Assembly: GCA_035559995.1 (NCBI GenBank)
Contig: DATMAM010000033.1
Span: 62,001-126,000, forward strand
Length of the DNA stretch: 64,000 bases
Source of the DNA: DATMAM01 sp035559995
GTDB lineage: Bacteria > Desulfobacterota > Binatia > UBA9968
Direction of reading: 5' to 3'
In this document: positions 14,880 to 22,437 of the stretch, piece by piece
How positions within the stretch are numbered: position 1 is the first letter of the stretch
Layout: every line of letters starts with the position of its first letter
The notes under the pieces: model-generated
The model's database searches: none
Told to the model about the DNA's origin: nothing
The model's input: only the letters and a program-made list of their open reading frames with translations
Made by a program: the position numbers and the translations under genes

Positions 14880-16784
14880 ATGGAAAAAAGACAGCGCGAT
14901 TTTTCGATCTGGTATTTTGTCGTCGCCTTTTTCGTGATTCTTGCGATCCAACATTACTGGTCCGGAGCTCAGGTGGAGACGATCAGCTACAGCGAGTTCA
15001 AGTCGCTGGTTAAAAAAAAGCTCGTAACCGACGTCGTTATCGGCGAGCAAACGATCCGGGGCACCATCCGAGGGGAAGGCATCAAGGAGGTGATGGAGCC
15101 GGACAAGCTCAAGGCGCTCGATGAGGCCACCCGCGAGGGGAAGAAAGGCTATCCGTTCGTTGTGGTTCGCGTCCAAGATCCAGATTTGGCGGAGGAGCTG
15201 GAGCAGGCGGGAATTCCGTTTCGCGGGGAGATCGTTAGCAACTGGCTTCCCACGTTGCTGTCGTGGGTGGTGCCCGTTGTCGTGTTCTTTCTTTTGTGGG
15301 CGTACCTCTTGAAGCGGATCGGACCGGGAAGCGGGCTCATGCAGATCGGCAAGAGCAAGGCAAAGGTCTACATCGAGAAAAAGACCGGGGTGAGTTTTGC
15401 GGACGTCGAGGGCGTCGACGAAGCGGAGGAAGAGCTGGTTGAAGTCGTGGAGTTTCTCAAGAATCCCGCAAAGTACCAACGCCTCGGCGGGCGCATTCCC
15501 AAAGGCGTCCTCCTCGTGGGGCCGCCGGGGACGGGCAAGACCTTGCTCGCGCGCGCCGTCGCCGGCGAGGCGGGCGTGCCTTTCTTCAGCATCTCGGGAT
15601 CGGATTTCGTGGAGATGTTCGTCGGGGTGGGCGCGGCGCGCGTGCGCGATCTTTTCGCCCAGGCCGCGCAGCACGCGCCGAGCATCATTTTCATCGACGA
15701 GCTGGACGCGCTGGGAAAAGCGCGGGGGATGAATATCCTGGCGAGCCATGACGAGCGCGAGCAGACGCTGAATCAGCTGCTCGCCGAGATGGACGGCTTC
15801 GATCCCAACCGGGGGGTGATCATCATGGCGGCGACCAACCGGCCGGAGATTCTCGATCCCGCCTTGCTGCGTCCCGGGCGGTTTGATCGCCAGATCCTGG
15901 TCGATCGCCCGGACGTCAAGGGGCGGGAAAAAATCCTGCGCCTGCACGCGCAGAAAGTGAAACTTTCACCGGCCGTCGATCTCGGGGTCATCGCGGCGAA
16001 AACGCCCGGCTTCGTCGGCGCCGACCTCGCGAATATCGTCAACGAGGCGGCGCTCCTCGCGGCGCGCCGCGGCAAAGACGCCGTGGAGATGGCGGATTTC
16101 GACGAAGCGATCGAGCGGGTCGTCGCCGGGCTCGAAAAGAAAAGTCGGGTGATGAGCCCGAAAGAGAAAAAGACCGTGGCTTACCACGAGTCCGGGCACG
16201 CCCTGGTCGCGGAGCTGGTTCCGGGCGTCGATCCGGTCTCCAAAATATCGATTATCCCGCGCGGCGTGGCGGCGTTGGGTTACACGCAACAACTCCCCAC
16301 CGAGGACCGCTATCTAATGACGCGCTCGGAGCTGCTTGCGCGGATTTACGTGCTGCTGGGCGGGCGGGTCGCCGAGGAGATGATCTTCGGGGACGTGTCG
16401 ACGGGCGCGCAGAACGATCTGCAACGGGCGACCGAGATCGCGCGGACCATGGTGACGCAGTTCGGCATGAGCGAGACGCTCGGGCTGGTGGCGCTGGAGG
16501 GGCGGCGCACGCCGATGTTTTTGCCGGTCCCGGCGCAAAACGGAAAGGAATACAGCGACGAGACCGCGCGGCTGATCGACGAGGAGATCAAGCGCATCAT
16601 GTCCGAGGCGCACGCCAAGGTGAGAGGCATTCTTTCCGCGCGGCGCGAGGCTCTCGAAGAGCTGGCGAAGCTGTTGCTCGAGAAGGAGGTCGTCGAGCGC
16701 CCCGAGTTGCAAAGAATCCTCAAAGCGACCGCCGGCGACGCGCCACGCGAGGAAAAGCCGGCCGAGACGCCGACCCCTTCTTGA
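14880..16784 (+). CDS. ftsH: ATP-dependent zinc metalloprotease FtsH
   Basis: Membrane-anchored AAA+ protease that degrades misfolded membrane and regulatory proteins. The 634-residue protein has a first membrane helix near residues 12-27, a periplasmic domain, and a second helix near 120-145. Walker A GPPGTGKT is near residue 215 and the pore loop is in FVEMFVGVGAARVRDLF. Walker B is IIFIDELDALG, where DELDALG replaces the usual DEIDAVG. The zinc site HESGH is near residue 435, and the second zinc ligand region is GDVSTGAQNDL. GAGGAGG precedes the ATG. Its last codons overlap the start of an ABC ATPase remnant. Confidence 0.97.
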   Translation: MEKRQRDFSIWYFVVAFFVILAIQHYWSGAQVETISYSEFKSLVKKKLVTDVVIGEQTIRGTIRGEGIKEVMEPDKLKALDEATREGKKGYPFVVVRVQDPDLAEELEQAGIPFRGEIVSNWLPTLLSWVVPVVVFFLLWAYLLKRIGPGSGLMQIGKSKAKVYIEKKTGVSFADVEGVDEAEEELVEVVEFLKNPAKYQRLGGRIPKGVLLVGPPGTGKTLLARAVAGEAGVPFFSISGSDFVEMFVGVGAARVRDLFAQAAQHAPSIIFIDELDALGKARGMNILASHDEREQTLNQLLAEMDGFDPNRGVIIMAATNRPEILDPALLRPGRFDRQILVDRPDVKGREKILRLHAQKVKLSPAVDLGVIAAKTPGFVGADLANIVNEAALLAARRGKDAVEMADFDEAIERVVAGLEKKSRVMSPKEKKTVAYHESGHALVAELVPGVDPVSKISIIPRGVAALGYTQQLPTEDRYLMTRSELLARIYVLLGGRVAEEMIFGDVSTGAQNDLQRATEIARTMVTQFGMSETLGLVALEGRRTPMFLPVPAQNGKEYSDETARLIDEEIKRIMSEAHAKVRGILSARREALEELAKLLLEKEVVERPELQRILKATAGDAPREEKPAETPTPS

Positions 16785-17340
16785 GCCTCAGCTCTGCGGA
16801 TCGGGGCAAAAAGTCGCTCGTCGCCGGCGTGAATCTCGCGCTCAGGCGCGGAGAGACCGTTCTTCTGGGCGGCGCGTCGGGTTGCGGCAAGAGCACGCTC
16901 GTCCGCGCCATCGCGGGCATCCGGCCCTTCGGCGACGGCGAAATCCAGGAATCGAAAAATGCCCGGGTTCTGTTTTTGCCGCAGAAGCCGTATCTGCCGA
17001 TCGGCACGCTGCGCGAGGTCGTAAGCTATCCCATGCCGGCAGGCGGGCGGACGACAAGACGCTGGCCGAGGCGCTCGAGGCCGTCGGCCTTGCCCGGCTC
17101 GCCGGGCGGCTCGACCAGGCCGCTCATTGGGCGCTGCAGCTTTCGCCCGGCGAGCAGCAGCGCATCGCTTTCGCGCGCGCGCTCGTGCAGAAGCCCGACT
17201 GGCTTTTCCTCGATGAGGCGACTTCGGCCGTCGACGAGGTCACGGAGACGCGCCTTTATCGCTTGGTGCGCGAGCGGCTCGCGGGCACGACGATCTTCAG
17301 CGTCGGCCATCGCGCCACCTGCTGCTGCGGCCCAACGGCG
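16781..17340 (+). pseudogene. ATPase-domain remnant of an SbmA/YddA-type ABC transporter
   Basis: Only the nucleotide-binding end of the transporter is left. Walker A GGASGCGKSTLVRAIAGIRP is followed by LPQKPYLPIGTLREVVSYP, a block typical of the ABC transporters fused to an SbmA/BacA-like membrane domain. Near 17040 the frame shifts. The second piece contains LQLSPGEQQRIAFARAL (signature) and WLFLDEATSAVDE (Walker B, catalytic Glu), then TTIFSVGHRAT before similarity is lost near 17310. The membrane domain that should precede it is absent; FtsH ends exactly where it begins. A dead gene fragment. Confidence 0.75.
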
Positions 17341-17475
17341 GCGGCGCGGCGTCGATTGTCGAGGTCACGGTCGTGCCTGAATCGCACCGCGGTCTCGCGG
17401 GCGGCCCCGCGCGCGACAAGGTTGCCGCCGCGGTCGTGTGAAGCGGTATTTTGGCCCCGGAAAGCGCCGGCCAAT

Positions 17476-18633
17476 TCATAGACCCGCAAGCTCCAGGAGC
17501 CGGCCCAACACTCGATCCGAGTCGAGGAATTCGCGCGCGAACGCGGCCGCAGCCGCGGCGTGCCGGGCGTAGTCGCTTTCGACTCGGCGGATCGCTTCGG
17601 CGGCCGCCGCGACGCCCGTGAACGTCAGCAATCCGGTTCCGGTCGGCAGATGAGCGCCGATCCCTGTATCCTGTACGATCACCGGACGCCCGGCGGCGAG
17701 GTAGCAGGCGCTGCGATCGCTAAACCAGCCGGTCTTCGCGGCGGCATAACCGTGCTTCACGGCGGTGAATTCGGCGCGCGAGCGAAAAACGTAATCGCGG
17801 TAATTCTGCGGTCCGCCGACGCGGTCGCCGGGCGCGACGAGCCGCCAGCCGTTGCCGAGGAGCCTTTCGCGATCGGGATCGTCCGGGCGTATGTAGAGGC
17901 AAAGCTCGAGCGGCGCTGAAACGCGCCGGGGCAGATCGAGCAGGCGCAGGAACTCGTCCGATTTTCGCCCGTACCAGACGCCGTTCCATTGCACGGGGTT
18001 GAAGCCGTACCAGTCGGCCACGGTGGTGTACGAGTCGCCCGGAAAAAGCGCGGTCTGCCACTCCTCGACGACGACCGGTGGGAGGGTCGTCTCCCAGCGG
18101 ATGCCGCACGTCGGCAGCGGGCAATCGGGCTTGCCGAGGTTCAAGCCCACGGTCACGTAAAGGTCGTGGCCGCTGAGGTTCATATCGACGCCGCACTGCT
18201 CCTGCCAGAGCTGCGTGTATCCGGGATCGACGTCGAGGTAGAGGCGCCGGCGCACTCTTCCCAGAATCGACTTCGACCGCAGCGCTCCCGACCCGTTAAT
18301 CAAAAGATCGATGTCCGGCGCGAGAAGCTCAACCTCGCGGTGCGAAAGGCCCACGTGCCCCGGCCCGCTGAGCTCGAGCAACGCGGCGCGGTGGACGAGA
18401 TCGAAGCGGTCCATGACTTCCCGGAAATAGCGCGCGCTGGTGGAACGCTCAAAAGGCGGCGCTTCTCCCGCAAGCGAATCTCTATTTTCCCGCGCGCCCG
18501 TGAACTCGACGCAGTAAACCTCAAAGCCGAGCCGGCACAGCCCGAGAACGTACTGAAGGCTGGCCCACGCCATGCCGCCGTAGCCGTCGGCCGCGCCGGC
18601 AATAGAGGTCGTGAACATGACGCGCTTGGGCAC
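17476..18633 (-). CDS. GT-B glycosyltransferase, paralog 1 of 6
   Basis: A 385-residue cytosolic transferase predicted to add a sugar to a nascent glycan. It shares with five others in this window an N-terminal block (here GGMAWASLQYVLGLCRLGFE) and a C-terminal donor-binding block, GWFSDRSACYLAAGRPVIVQ, followed by DTGIGAHLPTGTGLLTF. The latter resembles the CgeB/GT1-like C-terminal domain. The start is a GTG at 18633 with a purine-rich GAGAGAG site. It is the last gene of the first glycan operon, 13 bases after paralog 2. Neither sugar donor nor acceptor can be deduced from sequence. Confidence 0.8.
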   Translation of the reverse strand: MPKRVMFTTSIAGAADGYGGMAWASLQYVLGLCRLGFEVYCVEFTGARENRDSLAGEAPPFERSTSARYFREVMDRFDLVHRAALLELSGPGHVGLSHREVELLAPDIDLLINGSGALRSKSILGRVRRRLYLDVDPGYTQLWQEQCGVDMNLSGHDLYVTVGLNLGKPDCPLPTCGIRWETTLPPVVVEEWQTALFPGDSYTTVADWYGFNPVQWNGVWYGRKSDEFLRLLDLPRRVSAPLELCLYIRPDDPDRERLLGNGWRLVAPGDRVGGPQNYRDYVFRSRAEFTAVKHGYAAAKTGWFSDRSACYLAAGRPVIVQDTGIGAHLPTGTGLLTFTGVAAAAEAIRRVESDYARHAAAAAAFAREFLDSDRVLGRLLELAGL

Positions 18634-18646
18634 GGATTCTCTCTCG

Positions 18647-19876
18647 CTAGAGGCCCGCCTCCGCGGCGAGCCTTGCCAGCACCGTCTCGGCCTTGAAATA
18701 TTCGGCCGCGAGCGCGCGCGCCGCCCGGCTGTGCCTCTCGTACGCCGAGTTGATCGTGTCGAACGCCGTCAAGATTTCCGCCATCGTGTTGAATGCAAAC
18801 AGCCCCTCGCCGGTCGGCAGGAACTTGCCGAACGCGGTGTCTTGCGTGACGACCGGACGCCCGGCGGCGAGATAGCAGGCGCTGCGGTCGCTGAACCAGC
18901 CGCTGCGCAGGCGCACGTTTTGATCCTTGGCGACGGTAAACTCGCCGCGCGAACTCAGGATATAGTCGCGGTATGGCGCGAGGTTTTTTGAAAGGCGCAT
19001 GCCGCTTACGGTCCGCCATCCGTGCTCCGCCAGAAGCCGAAGCGTCGCGGCATCGTCCTCGCTGAGGCCTTCCCACCCCTGGCCGGCGCACGCGCGATCG
19101 CTTTTCAGGGCGAGCGCCAGCTCCAGCGGCTGGGGGGTTTTTCGCGGGAGCGCAACAAACTTGAGAAACTCATAATGCTTGCTCCAGGTGTAGCTCTCGC
19201 CCTGCCATTCCAGATCTTTTTCCGTCTGGCGCCAGTTGGCGATCGTCGTGAAGCAATCCCGCGGCGGAACAAGCCCGCCGGGAGCGGCGCCCCCCGCCCA
19301 CCATTCGAGCACGACCGGCTGGCGCGTCGGGCGGTAGCGAAATCGCTCGACCGGGACGCCGCAATCGGGCGCGCCCAAATTTTCGCCGAAAGAGAAATGG
19401 TGCGTGTGCGCGGCGAGCATCTCGATGTAATCGGCATCGCCCCTGGCCACCCGGACTTGCGGAAGCACCGGGTCGGTTTCGAGATAGACGCGCACGGGGA
19501 CGCGCCGGTGCTCCTCGCGCAGGACCGTCGCCGCCGTCAGGTTGACGAGCGCGCCCGCGCTCGCGAACAGGCGGTGGAATTGCCGCTCGGGAAGACCGTA
19601 AAGCCGGCCGCCTTGCCGCGCCGCGCGGTAAGCCCAGCGATCGCCCCAGCCGCGAGCTTCCATGACCCGCGCAAGGTAGTTCACCGCGTAAGCGCAGTCG
19701 GCCGTGAGCGTGTTGTGCCGCGGGTCGTAAGACCACTGGCCGGTATCCTCGACGTAGTAGACGTCGAACCCGAGCCGGCGAAATCCCTCGAGGTAATGCA
19801 AACACTGCCAGGCGACGCCGGCGAGCGGCATGCGCCCCATCGTGCCGAGAACAATGAGCCGCGAACGTTTCGCCAT
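18647..19876 (-). CDS. GT-B glycosyltransferase, paralog 2 of 6
   Basis: A 409-residue member of the same family. The N-terminal block is GVAWQCLHYLEGFRRLGFDV, followed by YYVEDTGQW. The C-terminal block is GWFSDRSACYLAAGRPVVTQ with FLPTGEGLFAFNT. It resembles the paralog at 29470-30633 in the other module, which suggests both modules inherited it from one ancestral cluster. The start is ATG 19876. It lies 24 bases after the methyltransferase gene and is transcribed in the same operon. Substrates unknown. Confidence 0.82.
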   Translation of the reverse strand: MAKRSRLIVLGTMGRMPLAGVAWQCLHYLEGFRRLGFDVYYVEDTGQWSYDPRHNTLTADCAYAVNYLARVMEARGWGDRWAYRAARQGGRLYGLPERQFHRLFASAGALVNLTAATVLREEHRRVPVRVYLETDPVLPQVRVARGDADYIEMLAAHTHHFSFGENLGAPDCGVPVERFRYRPTRQPVVLEWWAGGAAPGGLVPPRDCFTTIANWRQTEKDLEWQGESYTWSKHYEFLKFVALPRKTPQPLELALALKSDRACAGQGWEGLSEDDAATLRLLAEHGWRTVSGMRLSKNLAPYRDYILSSRGEFTVAKDQNVRLRSGWFSDRSACYLAAGRPVVTQDTAFGKFLPTGEGLFAFNTMAEILTAFDTINSAYERHSRAARALAAEYFKAETVLARLAAEAGL

Positions 19877-19900
19877 GGCCTTGCGCGCGCCGCGAAAGCC

Positions 19901-20653
19901 TCAGGCGCGATCGGCCGCCGGCTTCAACTGGTTATGGCGGGCCAGGTAGGCTTCGAGAATCGCTTCTTTATCGAGAGCCGCGCTCTGTTCGGATCGCTTT
20001 CGCGCAGTCAAGCGGACGCTACAGCGCCGCTGCTCGCTGTGAGGGGGATAGCGGTCGACGAGCTTGGCCACGATAAAATCCTCGGACACCAGGGCGCAGA
20101 GACTTTCCACCGAGAACACCGTCGGCTCGTCCGGGGCCGGCTCGCCGCCGATGTCGACGCTGACAAAGAGGGCGCCGTCGGCGCGCAAAATGCGCCGCAT
20201 CTCTCGCAGCGCGGCGCGCGGGTCGGGCATGTGATCCAAGGCGTTGCGGCATAAGACCAGGTCGCAGCAGCCATCGAGCAGGGGTAGATCTTCCGCGCGC
20301 AGCGACAAATAGACCGTGCGCGCGCCCGCCTCGTCGTCGAGCAGCATCCCCAGTCTTTGATAGACATGGAGCAGCGGATCGATCGCGATCTTGACGGCGG
20401 CGGGAAAGGACACGAGATCGCCCGTGCACCCGCAGCCGACGCTGGCGACGACCTTGTCGGCGAACCAGCCCGTGTCGCGTTCCAGATAGGCCGCAACCTC
20501 GCTCAACAACAGCCGCGAATAGGCGCGCCGCTCGGCATCGTAGGAGCCGCCGAACTGGGCGCGCCTGTAGCGCTCGTGGTAGAGAAACCAGCCGATTTCG
20601 TCGAGGTAGCGCGGGTCGTTTAAGTCCGCAATGCGCTCCATGGCCCTCATCAT
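19901..20653 (-). CDS. SAM-dependent methyltransferase (class I)
   Basis: A 250-residue protein with a Rossmann-fold methyltransferase core. Motif I is VASVGCGCTGDLV near residue 69, an acidic end of strand 2 lies in IAIDPL, and a Methyltransf_11-type post-motif reads DLVLCRNALDHMPDPRAALR. The ATG overlaps the stop of the exporter gene by four bases (ATGA), so translation is coupled. In this position it probably methylates a sugar of the exported glycan or its lipid carrier. No corresponding gene occupies the same place in the second module, which instead carries other methyltransferases downstream. Confidence 0.85.
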   Translation of the reverse strand: MMRAMERIADLNDPRYLDEIGWFLYHERYRRAQFGGSYDAERRAYSRLLLSEVAAYLERDTGWFADKVVASVGCGCTGDLVSFPAAVKIAIDPLLHVYQRLGMLLDDEAGARTVYLSLRAEDLPLLDGCCDLVLCRNALDHMPDPRAALREMRRILRADGALFVSVDIGGEPAPDEPTVFSVESLCALVSEDFIVAKLVDRYPPHSEQRRCSVRLTARKRSEQSAALDKEAILEAYLARHNQLKPAADRA

Positions 20654-22434
20654 TTCACGAGGCGAAACTTGCGCTCCTCATCGTGGAGGCCGAACTGGCT
20701 GCGGTAAAGCCGCGCGAACGGGCCGCCGCGGCGCAGCAGCTCGGAAAAAGTGCCGTGCTCGACGATCCGGCCTTGCTGGAGGACGACGATCGAGTCCGCT
20801 TGCCGCACGGTCGAGAGCCGGTGGGCGATAATGAAGGTCGTCCGCCCGGCCATCAGCCGGTTGATCCCATCGATCACGAGTTCTTCAGTTTCAACGTCCA
20901 GAGCGGAGGTCGGCTCGTCCAAAATCAAGATGGGCGCGTTGAGCAAAACGGCGCGCGCGATGGTCACGCGCAGCTTCTCCCCTTCCGAGAGGGTGGCTCC
21001 TTGCTCGCCGATCACGGTGTCGTATTTCTGCGGCAGCGCCTCGATGAAGTCGTGAATGTGCGCGAGCCGCGCCGCCGCGACGATCTCGGGCAACGGCGCC
21101 TCGGGGCGTCCATAAGCGATGTTTTCGCGAATCGTGATCGGGAAGACCAGCGGCGGTTGCAAGACCATCGCAATCTGGCGGCGGAGCGACTTGAGCTGAA
21201 ACTCCCGAATGTCGACGCCGCCGATGGTGACTCTGCCCGACTCGGGATCCAAGAAGCGGGGCAGGAGGCTGACCAAAGTCGACTTTCCGGCGCCGGTCGG
21301 GCCGACGATCGCGACCTTCTCGCCCGGCGCGACCCGCAAACTGATGTTTTTCAAGACCGGACGGGACGGCTGATAGCCGAAGCAGACGTTTCTGATCGCG
21401 ATTTCGCCGCGCGCTCCGCCGGCGGGAAAAATTTTCGCGCCTTCCTCGACGCCGCGCTCGGACTCCAAAAGCTCAAACGCGCGGCGCACGCCGGCCTGCG
21501 CTCTCTGGACGAGGCCGTACGTCTGGAAAATATTGTTGAGCGGGGTGTAGAGCGAAGCGAGATAGGAGATGAGCACGACCAATTCGCCCAAGGTCAGCTC
21601 GCCGCTCAGAACATGCCGGGCGCCGAGCCAAACAACGCTCGCCGTGCCCGCGGCGATCAGCGTGTTCACCAGCGCAAAGTAAAAATTTTGCACGGTGTAG
21701 AGCCTGAGATCGGCGGCCAGGCTTTCCTGACTGGCCTGGAGGAAAACCTTTTCCTCTTCCTCTTCCTTCGTGAACGCCTGCACGACGCGAATCGCCGACA
21801 GCGTCCGCTGGACCACGGAATAAACGGCGCTCTCTTTAAGGCGCGCCTGGGCGGCGGCCGAGGACATCTTCTGGTTGAGCGCCGCGATCGCGCAGAGCAG
21901 CGGCGGGCACACGGCGAGCGCGAGCAGCGTCAGATACCAGTCCACCGAGAGCATAACGGCAAACATGCCGCCCAGAAGAAGCGTCGCCGAGACCACCGGA
22001 AAGAGGCCGTTCATGGTGAGCGTCTGCAGCGCCATCGTGTCGGAGGTCACGCGATAGAGGAGGTCCCCGATCTGGCGGCGATTGTAAAAAGAGAGCGAAA
22101 GCCGCTGGATGTGGCTGTAGAGATCGCGGCGCAGATCGTTGACCATCCGCTGCCCAATCTTGATCGTCAGGTAATCGGTGGCGACGTTGAGCGCGCCGCT
22201 GAAAAGATAGATGAGAACCAAGCCGACGCAGGCCAAAGCGATCAGCGTCTCGGGGGAGCGGTCGGCGAGGACCGCCCACGGCAGCGGGTTGTGTGCCAGC
22301 ACATGGTCGATGATGATCTTGAGCGGCCACGGTTTGAGCAGCTCCAACGCGTTGATGAGAACGACCTGGAGCAACGCCACGCACAACGCCGGGCGATAGG
22401 GGCGGAGATACGAGCGAATGGTGGGTCGGGTCAT
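20650..22434 (-). CDS. Full-length ABC exporter of module 1 (MsbA/NdvA-like)
   Basis: A 594-residue half-transporter with an N-terminal six-helix export domain and a C-terminal ATPase, forming a homodimer in the inner membrane. Walker A is GPTGAGKSTLVSLL near residue 378, the Q-loop segment is MVLQPPLVFP, Walker B with catalytic Glu is ILILDEPTSALD, and the switch His is FIIAHRLS. The signature motif is degenerate: LSEGEKLRV instead of LSGGQ. It starts three bases after the glycosidase-GT2 gene, so it probably exports that enzyme's product, as NdvA does for cyclic beta-glucan; this link is inference from order. The second module has a paralog with a normal LSGGE signature. Confidence 0.9.
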   Translation of the reverse strand: MTRPTIRSYLRPYRPALCVALLQVVLINALELLKPWPLKIIIDHVLAHNPLPWAVLADRSPETLIALACVGLVLIYLFSGALNVATDYLTIKIGQRMVNDLRRDLYSHIQRLSLSFYNRRQIGDLLYRVTSDTMALQTLTMNGLFPVVSATLLLGGMFAVMLSVDWYLTLLALAVCPPLLCAIAALNQKMSSAAAQARLKESAVYSVVQRTLSAIRVVQAFTKEEEEEKVFLQASQESLAADLRLYTVQNFYFALVNTLIAAGTASVVWLGARHVLSGELTLGELVVLISYLASLYTPLNNIFQTYGLVQRAQAGVRRAFELLESERGVEEGAKIFPAGGARGEIAIRNVCFGYQPSRPVLKNISLRVAPGEKVAIVGPTGAGKSTLVSLLPRFLDPESGRVTIGGVDIREFQLKSLRRQIAMVLQPPLVFPITIRENIAYGRPEAPLPEIVAAARLAHIHDFIEALPQKYDTVIGEQGATLSEGEKLRVTIARAVLLNAPILILDEPTSALDVETEELVIDGINRLMAGRTTFIIAHRLSTVRQADSIVVLQQGRIVEHGTFSELLRRGGPFARLYRSQFGLHDEERKFRLVK

Positions 22435-22437
22435 CGG

